A program made the position numbers and the translations under genes. From an uncultured Prevotellaceae bacterium (GTDB lineage Bacteria; Bacteroidota; Bacteroidia; Bacteroidales; Bacteroidaceae), in the NCBI GenBank assembly GCA_945833925.1, contig CAMAFX010000005.1:1-64000 (forward strand): 64,000 nt of DNA, given 5' to 3'. A model generated the notes under the pieces. It was not told the origin of the DNA. It saw only the letters and a program-made list of their open reading frames with translations, and ran no database searches. This document shows, piece by piece, positions 42,247-52,748 of the stretch (the first letter of the stretch is position 1; each line of letters starts with the position of its first letter).

Positions 42247-43265
42247 GCCAGCAGTTCGTTGTTCTCTTGAGGAGTTCCGATTGTTATTCGGAGACAGTTA
42301 TTGCAAAGCGTAACTTTAGTACGATTGCGCACCACCACTCCACGATCAATAAGGTAATTGTAAATCTCTGTTGCATTCTTCACCTTGGCAAGGAAGAAGT
42401 TGGAGTCAGTTGGATAGACCTTCTCGCATATCGGCAGATCCTGAAATGCAGGCAGCATGTGGTCTCTTTCACTCTTAACCGCAGCAAGCCACTTGTTAAC
42501 ACGTCCAAGGTCGCTCATAATGTCGATTGCCTTCTGCTGAGTCAGTTCATTCACATTGTATGGGTATTTAACCTTATTCATCAAACCGATAATGTCGGTT
42601 GAGGCAAAAGCCATACCAAGTCTGATGGCAGCGCATCCCCACGCCTTGCTGAAGGTGTTGAGCACAATGATATTCTGCCACTTGCTGATATCCACCCTGA
42701 ACGGACGCTGTGATGCAAAGTCACCATAAGCCTCATCCAACACCACAATACCGTCAAAGCGGTCAAGCACCTTCTCTATCTCGCCACGGTCCATAGAATT
42801 GCCGGTAGGATTGTTAGGCGAGCATATCCAGATGACCTTTGTCTTGTCATCGCACGCAGTAAGAAGTTTGTCTGCGTTCAACTGGAAACCTTCATCCAAC
42901 ACGACACGTCTGTACTCCACATCATTGATATCGGCACAAACGCCATACATGCCATAAGTAGGCTCTATGGCAACAACATTATCAACTCCCGGATTGCAGA
43001 AAATACGATAGACAAGGTCTATTGCCTCGTCGCTTCCATTGCCGAGAAAAATATTCTCAGCAGGCACACCCTTAATGTCGCTTAGCCTTGCCTTCACGGT
43101 CTCTTGAAGAGGGTCAGGGTATCGGTTGAAAGGGCTGTTGTAGGGACTCTCGTTAGCATCAAGAAAGACGTGAGCCGGGCGTCCCTTAAACTCGTCTCTT
43201 GCACAACTGTATGGTGCCAATCGTAATATGTTGGGGCGAACAAGTTTCGACAAATCAATATTCAT
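42228..43265 (-). CDS. hisC: Histidinol-phosphate aminotransferase
   Basis: [23 protein letters not shown]...[21 protein letters not shown]...[10 protein letters not shown]...[18 protein letters not shown]; start reassigned (MNIDLSKL). Confidence 0.94.
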   Translation of the reverse strand: MNIDLSKLVRPNILRLAPYSCARDEFKGRPAHVFLDANESPYNSPFNRYPDPLQETVKARLSDIKGVPAENIFLGNGSDEAIDLVYRIFCNPGVDNVVAIEPTYGMYGVCADINDVEYRRVVLDEGFQLNADKLLTACDDKTKVIWICSPNNPTGNSMDRGEIEKVLDRFDGIVVLDEAYGDFASQRPFRVDISKWQNIIVLNTFSKAWGCAAIRLGMAFASTDIIGLMNKVKYPYNVNELTQQKAIDIMSDLGRVNKWLAAVKSERDHMLPAFQDLPICEKVYPTDSNFFLAKVKNATEIYNYLIDRGVVVRNRTKVTLCNNCLRITIGTPQENNELLACLRQL

Positions 43266-43297
43266 ATCGTGATTATAATCAATATTTAATAATGAAA

Positions 43298-44581
43298 TCA
43301 CAGCGACTTAAGCCTCAATCTCATGGCATTTGCATGCGCCTCAAGGTATTCATTCTCTGCCATACAGACAACGGTATTTCCAATTCCCCTAACTCCATCA
43401 GGCGTGATGTGCTGGAAAGTGACCTTTCGCTGATAACTGTCGAGATTAACGCCATTGTAAGCCACAGCATATCCACTGGTTGGAAGTGTATGGTTCGTAC
43501 CACTTGCATAATCGCCGGCACTTTCCGGTGTCATATTGCCAAGGAACACGCTTCCTGCATTCACCACGCGCTCAGCCAGTTCCATATAGTTGGAGGTCTC
43601 TATGATGAGGTGTTCCGGAGCATAGGCATTTACCATCTCCATCATCTGTTCATCATCCTTAAGAAGAATAATCTTGCTGTGCTTGAGTGCCTGCTCTGCA
43701 ATTTCCATTCGCGGCAACTCGGCCAACTGTGCATCCAGTTCCTCCTCCACCCAACTGATAAACTTCTCGCTGGTGGTAAAGAGCAGTACCTGACTGTCCA
43801 CTCCGTGTTCGGCCTGAGAAAGAAGGTCTGCTGCAACAAACGAGGCATTGCTGCTTTCGTCTGCCAACACAGCCACCTCGCTCGGTCCTGCAGGCATGTC
43901 AATAGCAACGTCATGCAGCGAAACGTGCTGTTTTGCACACATCACGTACTGATTACCCGGACCGAATATCTTATACACTTTGGGAACTGTCTCTGTTCCG
44001 TATGCCATGGCACCAATAGCCTGAACTCCACCTATCTTGTAGATTTTGCTTACTCCTGCCACCTTGGCAGCAACAAGAATGGCAGGATTGACTCCACCAT
44101 CCTTGCTCGGAGGGGTGCAAAGCACGATTTCCTTGCATCCTGCTATCCTGGCAGGCGTTGCAAGCATCAGCACGGTACTGAACAATGGTGCGGTACCGCC
44201 TGGAATGTAAAGTCCCACCTTTTCAATGGCGATACTCTTCTGCCAGCAGCACACCCCAGGTTCAACCTCAACCCTCTCCCCTTCGAACTTCTGCGATGCA
44301 TGGAATGCTTCTATGTTTTTGTGAGCATGCACTATGGCTTGTCGCAGTTCCTCACCGACAAGACTCTCTGCCTTCTGCATCTCCTCGTCGCTTACCTGCA
44401 AGTCAGAAAGGCAGACATGGTCAAAACGCTCTTCGTATTCGCGCACAGCCTCATCGCCACGCTGACGGATGTCATTCAGCACACCTTCAACGACGGCATT
44501 CAGTTGCGAAGCCTCCTTTGCCGGGCGACGCAGCAGTTCTGGCCACTCCTCTTCTTTTGGATATCTGAATATATTCATCAA
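43298..44581 (-). CDS. hisD: Histidinol dehydrogenase
   Basis: [40 protein letters not shown]...[37 protein letters not shown]. Confidence 0.96.
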   Translation of the reverse strand: MMNIFRYPKEEEWPELLRRPAKEASQLNAVVEGVLNDIRQRGDEAVREYEERFDHVCLSDLQVSDEEMQKAESLVGEELRQAIVHAHKNIEAFHASQKFEGERVEVEPGVCCWQKSIAIEKVGLYIPGGTAPLFSTVLMLATPARIAGCKEIVLCTPPSKDGGVNPAILVAAKVAGVSKIYKIGGVQAIGAMAYGTETVPKVYKIFGPGNQYVMCAKQHVSLHDVAIDMPAGPSEVAVLADESSNASFVAADLLSQAEHGVDSQVLLFTTSEKFISWVEEELDAQLAELPRMEIAEQALKHSKIILLKDDEQMMEMVNAYAPEHLIIETSNYMELAERVVNAGSVFLGNMTPESAGDYASGTNHTLPTSGYAVAYNGVNLDSYQRKVTFQHITPDGVRGIGNTVVCMAENEYLEAHANAMRLRLKSL

Positions 44582-45429
44582 AGTATCATCTTTTCAATTG
44601 GAATAACAAGGATGCCCTGTGCTCCGAGTTCCTTCAGTTTAGAGATAATCTCCCAGAAACTCTTCTCGTCGATAACTGTGTGAACACTGTTCCATCCCTT
44701 TGTGGCAAGTGGCATTACAGTTGGACTCTTAGCACCTGGCAGTACTGAAATTATCTCGTCCAGTTTGTCAGAAGGCACGTTCATCAACACATACTTCTTG
44801 TCCTCGGCAGCCTTGACAGCCTCAATACGGAACAAAAGTTCGTTGAGAATCTCACGCTTGTCATCGGTCATCTTTGGGTCGCCGATAAGCAACGCCTCGC
44901 TCTTCATTACCACCTCAACCTCGCGAAGATTGTTGCTGACAAGTGTACTGCCCGAACCTACAATATCGAAAATGGCATCACTCAGTCCAATACCCGGACT
45001 AATCTCAACCGAACCGGTAATGACATGTATTTCTGCAGTAATGCCCTTCTCGTCAAGAAAATGCTGAAGAATAGCAGGATAACTTGTGGCAATCTTCTTG
45101 CCATTAAACCACTCCAGGCCTTCGTAATGCTCTGCTTTGGGTATTGCCAGTGACAAACGGCACTTGCTGAAACCCAAGCGGCGGACTACATCTGCTTCAT
45201 AGCCGCGCTCCTCGAACTCGTTCTCTCCAACGATACCAAGGTCTGCAACACCCGTTGCAACACTCTGAGGTATGTCATCATCGCGAAGGTAAAGCACTTC
45301 GATAGGGAAATTAGAACTCTGAACCAGCAATGTGCGCTTTGAGCTGCTTACCTTAATGCCAGCCTCCGCCAACAAAGCCATGGTGTCCTCGAAAAGCCTG
45401 CCTTTCGACTGAACTGCAATTCTTAACAT
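44578..45429 (-). CDS. hisG: ATP phosphoribosyltransferase
   Basis: LRIAVQSKGRLFEDTMALLAEAGI...DDDIPQSVATGVADLGIVGEN...SGSTLVSNNLREVEVV. Confidence 0.95.
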   Translation of the reverse strand: MLRIAVQSKGRLFEDTMALLAEAGIKVSSSKRTLLVQSSNFPIEVLYLRDDDIPQSVATGVADLGIVGENEFEERGYEADVVRRLGFSKCRLSLAIPKAEHYEGLEWFNGKKIATSYPAILQHFLDEKGITAEIHVITGSVEISPGIGLSDAIFDIVGSGSTLVSNNLREVEVVMKSEALLIGDPKMTDDKREILNELLFRIEAVKAAEDKKYVLMNVPSDKLDEIISVLPGAKSPTVMPLATKGWNSVHTVIDEKSFWEIISKLKELGAQGILVIPIEKMIL

Positions 45430-45609
45430 AATTCTTTCTACCTTTTATTACGGTTAAAACTAAAATGTTGGATATACCTTTCACTATAATCGAATACAAA
45501 TTTATAAAAAAAGTAAAGAAACACAAAACTTTAGCCCTATTTATGGCAAATAAACTTTCAAAACAACTGATTGTTACACCATATATATTTTAAATTGAAA
45601 GTAAATTGC

Positions 45610-45617
45610 TAACTTTG
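45610..45617 (+). promoter_or_regulatory. Bacteroidota-type -7 box upstream of udk
   Basis: TAACTTTG 44 bp upstream of ATG 45661. Confidence 0.5.
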
Positions 45618-45660
45618 CACTTATCATATACCATAAACCATAAAAACATTATTTGCAAAA

Positions 45661-46305
45661 ATGTACATCATAGGCATAGCAGGCGGAACAGGTTCGGGCA
45701 AAACAACCGTAGTAAGAAAAATTTTCGAGAGTCTCCCTCACAACCGAGTATCTCTCATTCCTCAGGACTCATATTACAACGACACTACTCCGCTCACGAT
45801 GGAAGAGCGTCACAAAATAAACTTCGACCATCCAAATGCCTTCGACTGGAAGTTGCTGACCGAGCACATTCAGAAACTGCGCAACGGAGAGGCTATAGAG
45901 CAGCCCACCTACAGTTATCTGGAATGCAACAGACAAAAGGAGACTATCCACGTCGAGCCCTGCGAGGTTATCATCATCGAAGGAATTATGGCTCTGTGGA
46001 ACGAGGAACTGCGCAAGTTGATGGACCTGAAGATATTTGTTGACGCTGATTCTGACGAGCGTTTGATACGCGTCATCAAGCGCGACACCATAGAGCGCGG
46101 ACGCACCACACAGATGGTCATAGACCGATATCTTGAGGTTCTGAAGCCTATGCACGAAGAGTTTATCGAGCCTACAAAGAGATTTGCAGACCTCATCATC
46201 CCCCAGGGCGGCAAGAACAAGCAAGCCATCGAGATTATGAGTACACACATCATCCATCGCCTTCACGCAGACACACAAACGAACGACACACAAACGAACG
46301 AATAA
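45661..46305 (+). CDS. udk: Uridine kinase
   Basis: IIGIAGGTGSGKTTVVRKIFESL...QDSYYND...NFDHPNAFDWKLL...IIIEGIMALWNEELRKLMDLKIFVDADSDERLIRVIKRD. Confidence 0.95.
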   Translation: MYIIGIAGGTGSGKTTVVRKIFESLPHNRVSLIPQDSYYNDTTPLTMEERHKINFDHPNAFDWKLLTEHIQKLRNGEAIEQPTYSYLECNRQKETIHVEPCEVIIIEGIMALWNEELRKLMDLKIFVDADSDERLIRVIKRDTIERGRTTQMVIDRYLEVLKPMHEEFIEPTKRFADLIIPQGGKNKQAIEIMSTHIIHRLHADTQTNDTQTNE

Positions 46306-49050
46306 TTGTACACGCACATCTTGAACACCAAAAACGATACTCTCTCAGCCTGTCGGCAGAGATTGTTTCTGATTCTGCTTTGCCTACCAATGTTCTGCAG
46401 ACCAGCCATTGCACAAAGCGTGACAGACTATGTAGACCCGCGCATAGGCAGCGAAGGATTGGGGAGAGTATACATTGGCCCGTGCATGCCCTTCGGTATG
46501 ATAAAGCCGTCGCCCGACTGCGGAACCTCCAACAATGCGGGATGGGCGAAAATGCCAGCCGCAGTAAGCGGTTTCAGCCAGACACACGTCAGCGGAACCG
46601 GTGGCGGCCCGAAATACGGCAACATACTCATCCTTCCCTATTCGTCGTCGCCTCGTCCCCAGCACAGGAAATACGAGAAGATAAAATTGGGGTTCTACGA
46701 AACATGCTTTGAGGAATCGAACATAAAGACAGAAATCGTGTCAAGCCGCAGAGCAAGCCTGTACAGGTTTACTTTTCCAAAAGACTCAGCCAGAAACTTT
46801 CATATCGACCTGACGCACTTCCTTGGCAGAAACCCTGTACCCAAAGCAAGGGAGGCACAGCAGTTTGAAGATGCGGGAATGAGCCGCATCTCAGAAACTG
46901 AAACAACGGGATTCCAGACCGTCAGCGGCGGATGGAACAACGGCAAGCCATACACCGTCTTTTTCTATCTGTGCACGAACAAGGACGAGGAGGGCGTGAT
47001 GCTTGCCAAGATAGGCATCTCTTTCGTAAGCGAAGAACAGGCACGCAAAAACTGCGAAGAAGACATCCCCGACTGGAATCTTGAAGCACTATACGGAAAG
47101 TGCATATCAGAATGGGAGAATCTGCTCGGCAGGCTGCCCATACAGTCCGATGCCACAGAACAAGTAAAGCGGATGTACTACACAGCCCTCTACCACACTT
47201 GCCTGATGCCAACCGAAAGAACAGAGGCAGGAAAGACCATCTATGATGATTACTATGCCATCTGGGACACATACAGAACATCCACCCCATTACTAAGCCT
47301 CCTTGCCCCCGAGAGAGCGACAGGGATGGCACAGTCGTTGCTCGACATCTACCAAAGTGACGGGTATCTGCCCGATGCAAGAAGCGGCAACTCGAATGGC
47401 AGGACCCAGGGCGGAAGCAACGCTGAGATAGTGCTTTGCGACGCTCTGGCACGCGGACTAAACATAGATGGCGACCTTGCTCTCGAGGCAATGTTGAAAG
47501 ACGCCACCGTCCCTCCTGTTGACGATGAAGCGGAAGGCAGAGGAGGGCTGGCGGAATATAACAGTCTTGGGTATATTCCATACATATCTTTCTCAGGAGC
47601 CAGGGAAAAATCTTTAGTGGGATCGGGTGACGTTTTTACCAAGGACAACAAAGACAGAGAACACCAGTACACTTCCTACACCAGGATAGCACGTGCCGGC
47701 AACCGTACCGTGGAATATGCATTCTGCGACTGGGCTATCGCACAGGTTGCCAAGCAACTGGCAGAGAAGGAAATAAACAGAGGCTTGACAGACGGCAATG
47801 CTACAGACATGCATCGCGTCGATTCTCTCAAAGCCATTGCAAGCAGATACACCGAACAGAGCCAGAGATGGAAGAACCTCTGGCGAAGCGATTACGAGCA
47901 CGACGGATTCAGAGGTTTCATAATGCCAAAGGACGACTGTGGCAGATGGATAGACCGCCTGCCCTTCGGCCACAGCAGCAGACAACGCCTTGACTTCGCA
48001 TACACGCCCGACGTATCGTATGAAGGTCCGTGGTACTGCAAGTGGTGGGATTGTTTCATGTACGAGGCAAGCAGTTGGGAGTACTCGTTTGCCATCCCCC
48101 ACGACATACCCGGACTGATTGAGGCTTGCGGAGGAAAAGAGATATTCGAGGCACGCCTTGACACTTTTTTCGCGCACGGCTACTACAACGTCGCCAACGA
48201 ACCATCCTTCCTTACTCCCTGCCTTTATCACTTCATCGGCAAACCAGAGAAAAGCATTGCAAGAGTCAGGGACATCATCGAAACACACTTCAGCGACCAG
48301 CCCGACGGCCTACCTGGCAACGACGATGGAGGAGCCATGAGTTCGTGGCTGGCATGCCATCTCCTTGGAAAGTACCCATTGGCTGGAACCACCGAATGGT
48401 TGGAACTCGAACCTATCCTGTCAATTGCCGGTAACACCAAGGCTTGCCACACAGAGACCAACAACAATGTGACAACACGCCACAAGAAAGATTACAATGA
48501 GAAAACACGTCACAATAAAGATAACAATGTGACAAGACGTGACAAGACAACCAGCAAGATAACAACTGAAGAAAATCAGAATGGTGAAGTGTTGGCAAAA
48601 GTGGAGACAAAATACTCACTTCACGGACAGACGCGACGCTTCAACATCTGCATCATCGAAGTGGATGACTCACTACGTTTCGACTGGACAATAGAAAGGA
48701 ATCTGAGATTGTGGCACGGCAGTTACTCAATATCTCCGAAAGCAAGGAAAAATGCGAAATCCATCAATTACGTACAACCCATCGACGGACAGCACATTGC
48801 GCTATGCAAAGGCGAGACATATGGATGCATCTCGCAAAAAGCCCTCAGAGATCTGTTGAAAAAGGGGACGTGCAAATATAGTGGAACAAAATGGGTGGTA
48901 ATGGATGATGACGGGAAAACTATACATGCCCGGGACATATATGAGGGGGCTGAGATGTGGATAATGCAAGACGAAAGGCTACCACTCATTTTGAAGATGC
49001 AGAACAATCCGGTTGAGATAGACTGGGAAACGAGAATAATCGCAGAGTAA
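46306..49050 (+). CDS. GH92-family alpha-mannosidase-like protein with atypical C-terminus
   Basis: TDYVDPRIGSEGLGRVYIGPCMPFGMIKPSPD; AIWDTYRTSTPLLSLLAPE; YEASSWEYSFAIPHDIPGLIEACGG; GLPGNDDGGAMSSW. Probable TTG start abutting the udk stop. Confidence 0.85.
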   Translation: MYTHILNTKNDTLSACRQRLFLILLCLPMFCRPAIAQSVTDYVDPRIGSEGLGRVYIGPCMPFGMIKPSPDCGTSNNAGWAKMPAAVSGFSQTHVSGTGGGPKYGNILILPYSSSPRPQHRKYEKIKLGFYETCFEESNIKTEIVSSRRASLYRFTFPKDSARNFHIDLTHFLGRNPVPKAREAQQFEDAGMSRISETETTGFQTVSGGWNNGKPYTVFFYLCTNKDEEGVMLAKIGISFVSEEQARKNCEEDIPDWNLEALYGKCISEWENLLGRLPIQSDATEQVKRMYYTALYHTCLMPTERTEAGKTIYDDYYAIWDTYRTSTPLLSLLAPERATGMAQSLLDIYQSDGYLPDARSGNSNGRTQGGSNAEIVLCDALARGLNIDGDLALEAMLKDATVPPVDDEAEGRGGLAEYNSLGYIPYISFSGAREKSLVGSGDVFTKDNKDREHQYTSYTRIARAGNRTVEYAFCDWAIAQVAKQLAEKEINRGLTDGNATDMHRVDSLKAIASRYTEQSQRWKNLWRSDYEHDGFRGFIMPKDDCGRWIDRLPFGHSSRQRLDFAYTPDVSYEGPWYCKWWDCFMYEASSWEYSFAIPHDIPGLIEACGGKEIFEARLDTFFAHGYYNVANEPSFLTPCLYHFIGKPEKSIARVRDIIETHFSDQPDGLPGNDDGGAMSSWLACHLLGKYPLAGTTEWLELEPILSIAGNTKACHTETNNNVTTRHKKDYNEKTRHNKDNNVTRRDKTTSKITTEENQNGEVLAKVETKYSLHGQTRRFNICIIEVDDSLRFDWTIERNLRLWHGSYSISPKARKNAKSINYVQPIDGQHIALCKGETYGCISQKALRDLLKKGTCKYSGTKWVVMDDDGKTIHARDIYEGAEMWIMQDERLPLILKMQNNPVEIDWETRIIAE
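48474..48563 (+). repeat. Three in-frame 30-bp tandem units within the GH92 ORF
   Basis: acaatgtgacaacacgccacaagaaagatt / acaatgagaaaacacgtcacaataaagata / acaatgtgacaagacgtgacaagacaacca. Confidence 0.88.
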
Positions 49051-49054
49051 AACC

Positions 49055-51490
49055 ATGTCATCACACATTGGGAAACACGAAAACAACAAACAAATGAATA
49101 TAAAACAAAAACTTAGTACGAGTGTAAGGCTTGCTGTTTCGTCTGCAAGAAGAGCAGTATTCTCTGCAAGAAGAGTTGCGACGACTCTGTTCGTGACAAT
49201 GATAGCGATACAGTCGGTAGTTGCCCATCCATTGACCGGACTTTTGGAGCGTATCGACAAAGGAGCGAGCAGGAAGATAGTGTTCGAGATAAAGCACAGC
49301 GAGTCTGCCTCCACAAGTTGTGCGGACTATTTCGAGTTGGACCAGAAAGGCACCAGACCTGTTGTGAGAGCCAACAACTACGTCAACGCGGCGGTTGGAC
49401 TGAACTGGTACCTGAAATACTATTGCGGGGTACAGTTGACCTGGAACTGCATGACAGCCCGACTCCCCCAAGTACTGCCGAGAGTAGAAAAGAAGGAAAG
49501 GCACGAGACGAATCTCACTCTCCGCTATGATTTCAACTATTGCACATTCAGTTACTCGATGGCTTTCTGGGACTGGGAGCGCTGGCAGACGGAGATAGAC
49601 TGGATGGCCCTTCACGGCATAAATATGCCTCTCTGTGCCGTTGGTCACGAATGTGTGTGGCGAAACACGCTTTTGCGACTGGGATATTCAGAAGAAGAGA
49701 TAGGGCGTTTCATTGCCGGACCAGCCTTTCTGGCGTGGTGGGAGATGAACAACCTCGAAGGATGGGGAGGTCCATTGCCTGCATCATGGTATGCACAGCA
49801 GGAAACCTTGCAAAAGCGTATCTTGAAGCGTATGCACGAATATGGAATGAAGCCTGTACTGCCGGGATACAGTGGTATGTGTCCCAGTTTCACGTCACAG
49901 AGCAAGAAAACGGATGCCGAGCGCGGAGCCTCAGAAACCACATCCCTGTCAAGCGAAGAATCAGCGCAGAGTTCGTTACAGTTGTGGAACGGTTTCACAC
50001 GACCAGGCGTCATCTTTCCTGGCGACCCCAAGTTTGACGAGTATGCACGCTTGTTCTACGAAGAGACTGAGAAGTTATACGGAAAGGCTGAATACTACTC
50101 GATAGACCCGTTTCACGAAGCCAAACATCTGCCATCAGACCTTAATATAGGCAAGGCCGGCAAGGAAATAATGAAGGCAATGAAGACATACGGCAACAAG
50201 GATGCCAAATGGGTGTTGCAGGGATGGAGCGAGAATCCTCGCGACGAGATGCTCGACGCGCTTCCCATTGAGGACGTAATCGTACTGGATCTGTTCAGCG
50301 AGTGCCGTCCTCAATATGGCGACCCCAACAGCGTTTGGTATCGCGAGAAGGGTTACAGAGGTCACGCCTGGATGTTCTGCCTTCTGGAAAACTTCGGGGC
50401 AAACATAGGCATGCACGGACGCATGGACCAGTTGCTTGACAACTACACCACTGCCTTGCGCCAATATTCAAGCAAGTTGAAAGGCATCGGACTGACCATG
50501 GAAGGCAGCGAGACGAACCCAGTAATGTACGAGTTGATGTGCGAATTGCCATGGCGAAACACGACACCCAAGAAGGAGGAATGGATAAAGGAATACATCA
50601 AGGCAAGATACGGACTGAAGGGCGATTCGCCGCTGAACATTGCTATTGCCGAGTGCTGGAACCACCTCATCCACGGCATCTACAACTGTCCGATGGGCAA
50701 CAACCAGCAGGGACCAAGCGAGAGCATCTTCTGCAGCAGACCGTCCCTCAACAGTTATCAGGCATCAAGTTGGAGCAAGATGGTTCCCTACTACAATGCT
50801 GAGTCTACAATCAAGGCAGCAGAGAGTATGGCGTCGGTAGCCGAGCAGATGAGCAAGGCACGCCTATCTGGAGAGTTGAGCGAGACAGCCTGGAACAATT
50901 TTGAATACGACCTTACCGATGTTTGCCGACAAGCCATTGCCGACCACGCAAGAAGCACATATCACCTATGCATCGCTGATTTTAAGAACTTTGACTCGAA
51001 AGGGTTCAAGCAACACTCAACGAGATTTCTTGACCTTCTGCTCATGCAAGACCAACTGCTGGCAGCAAGAAGCGAGTTCAGGGTTGGCAGATGGATTGAG
51101 CAAGCCCGAAGTCTGGGAACAACGCCCACAGAACAAGACCAGTACGAATGGAACGCAAGGGTGCAGATAACAACCTGGGGAGACCGCTACTGCGCCGACA
51201 CAGGCAAACTTCGCGACTATGCCCACAAAGAGTGGAACGGCATCCTGAAAGACTTCTACTACAAGCGTTGGAAGCACTTCTTCGGAATCTTGCAGGACGA
51301 GTTGGACGGCAAACTGCCTATGTGCCCCATCGGCAACTCAAGTACCAAGACCGACGGCAACCCGGCAGCCGGCATTGACTGGTATGCAATGGAGGAGCCA
51401 TGGACAAAGGACCATTCCACATACAGCGCTGAGCCGGAAGGCAACATCGTGCAACTTGCAAATAAGGTGCTCCGAGTTCTCAACAATTAG
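49055..51490 (+). CDS. GH89 alpha-N-acetylglucosaminidase (NAGLU-like)
   Basis: LRYDFNYCTFSYSMAFWDWERWQTEIDWMALHGINMPLCAVGHECVWRNTLLRLGYSEEEIGRFIAGPAFLAWWEMNNLEGWGGPLPASWY; true start may be ATG 49094. Confidence 0.94.
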   Translation: MSSHIGKHENNKQMNIKQKLSTSVRLAVSSARRAVFSARRVATTLFVTMIAIQSVVAHPLTGLLERIDKGASRKIVFEIKHSESASTSCADYFELDQKGTRPVVRANNYVNAAVGLNWYLKYYCGVQLTWNCMTARLPQVLPRVEKKERHETNLTLRYDFNYCTFSYSMAFWDWERWQTEIDWMALHGINMPLCAVGHECVWRNTLLRLGYSEEEIGRFIAGPAFLAWWEMNNLEGWGGPLPASWYAQQETLQKRILKRMHEYGMKPVLPGYSGMCPSFTSQSKKTDAERGASETTSLSSEESAQSSLQLWNGFTRPGVIFPGDPKFDEYARLFYEETEKLYGKAEYYSIDPFHEAKHLPSDLNIGKAGKEIMKAMKTYGNKDAKWVLQGWSENPRDEMLDALPIEDVIVLDLFSECRPQYGDPNSVWYREKGYRGHAWMFCLLENFGANIGMHGRMDQLLDNYTTALRQYSSKLKGIGLTMEGSETNPVMYELMCELPWRNTTPKKEEWIKEYIKARYGLKGDSPLNIAIAECWNHLIHGIYNCPMGNNQQGPSESIFCSRPSLNSYQASSWSKMVPYYNAESTIKAAESMASVAEQMSKARLSGELSETAWNNFEYDLTDVCRQAIADHARSTYHLCIADFKNFDSKGFKQHSTRFLDLLLMQDQLLAARSEFRVGRWIEQARSLGTTPTEQDQYEWNARVQITTWGDRYCADTGKLRDYAHKEWNGILKDFYYKRWKHFFGILQDELDGKLPMCPIGNSSTKTDGNPAAGIDWYAMEEPWTKDHSTYSAEPEGNIVQLANKVLRVLNN

Positions 51491-51503
51491 TTTATGTTGA
51501 ATT

Positions 51504-51600
51504 GATGACTCGATATCACGAAAATTCGATGTCTCAATATCACGAAAAATCGATATCTCAAAATCACGATAAAATCGATGACTCGATAAATTTTAATTTT
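51504..51600. repeat. About four tandem 24-25 bp degenerate units between GH89 and the acyltransferase
   Basis: gatgactcgatatcacgaaaattc / gatgtctcaatatcacgaaaaatc / gatatctcaaaatcacgataaaatc / gatgactcgataaatttta...; followed by aactttt x3. Confidence 0.85.
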
Positions 51601-51622
51601 TAACTTTTAACTTTTAACTTAC

Positions 51623-52735
51623 ATGAATGCCCGTTTGCAGTCGCTCGACATAATGCGCGGAATGACCGTTGCTTTGATGATTTTGGTGAACAATGGTGTG
51701 GGTCACGACCATTTCGCCCAACTTGTTCACAGCAAATGGAATGGACTGACGTGTTGTGACCTTGTCTTTCCGTTCTTCCTCTTCATGGTGGGCGTCAGTA
51801 TACATCTGTCACTGGGCAGGCGTTTCAGCCAGCCGACAGACCGGAAGCAAAAGTACGATGCCACACGAAAGATTGTTGTCAGGACGGCAAAGTTGATAGT
51901 TATCGGCATACTGCTCCACGCCTGGGATATGTGGATTGGCGGCAAGGAGAACATACTGTCGACGATAAGAGTGTGGGGCGTCTTGCAGCGCATCGCACTC
52001 TCCTATTGCATAGCCTCGCTGATAGTGGTGTGGGTAAGGAACACAAGGATTCAGTGGTATGTCGCTGCCGGTTCGCTCATGGTCTACAGTTACTTGTTGT
52101 TGCATTTCAACGGCTATGCCGAAGACCCGACAAACATAGCAGCCGTCATCGACCGCTCGCTCTTTGGCGAAGCCCATCTTTACCATAAGAGCCCCATCGA
52201 CCCCGAAGGTCTGCTCGGCACACTGCCTTCCATAGCCCACGTCCTGATAGGAGTTGCAGCAGGCAAAATCGTCACCGTTCCCATATCCATCGACAGAAGA
52301 ATCCGCCTGCTGACCCTCTTCGGTGCAGTACTGGTTGTATGCGGCATCATGATGTCGGCAGCACTGCCACTCAACAAGCGAATATGGTCGCCTAGTTACG
52401 TGACACTGACTTGCGGACTTGCATCGCTTCTTCTCTCCCTGCTCCTGTACGTTGTCGACACCAGGAAATGGACACGCTGGAGCACTCCGTTCCGATGGTT
52501 TGGCATGAATGCCATAGTTCTGTATGTGGGGAGCGAGATGCTGTCACCAATGCTCAAGTCAGCCGGAATAACAGATAGTCTTTATAGCATTATGATGGAT
52601 TCCATTACGGCTTGCGGAATGGACAGCGGAGTCAATGCACAGATTGTCTCGCTGATGTGCGCCCTGCTTATGGTGCTGCTCGTCACAATACCTGCCTGGC
52701 TTCTCTACAAGAGCAAAATATTCATCAAGATTTAA
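51623..52735 (+). CDS. Integral membrane acyltransferase, heparan-alpha-glucosaminide N-acetyltransferase/NagX-like (DUF5009)
   Basis: RLQSLDIMRGMTVALMILVNN...HSKWNGLTCCDLVFPFFLFMVGVSIHLSLGRR is the COG4299/HGSNAT signature; multiple TM segments. Confidence 0.85.
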   Translation: MNARLQSLDIMRGMTVALMILVNNGVGHDHFAQLVHSKWNGLTCCDLVFPFFLFMVGVSIHLSLGRRFSQPTDRKQKYDATRKIVVRTAKLIVIGILLHAWDMWIGGKENILSTIRVWGVLQRIALSYCIASLIVVWVRNTRIQWYVAAGSLMVYSYLLLHFNGYAEDPTNIAAVIDRSLFGEAHLYHKSPIDPEGLLGTLPSIAHVLIGVAAGKIVTVPISIDRRIRLLTLFGAVLVVCGIMMSAALPLNKRIWSPSYVTLTCGLASLLLSLLLYVVDTRKWTRWSTPFRWFGMNAIVLYVGSEMLSPMLKSAGITDSLYSIMMDSITACGMDSGVNAQIVSLMCALLMVLLVTIPAWLLYKSKIFIKI

Positions 52736-52748
52736 AATTGAAAATACA

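Noticed and set aside
43199-44683. 494-aa ORF on + strand opposite hisD
   Set aside because: Lies antisense to an unambiguous HisD ORF; no recognisable domain, low-complexity His/Cys-rich translation typical of antisense frames.
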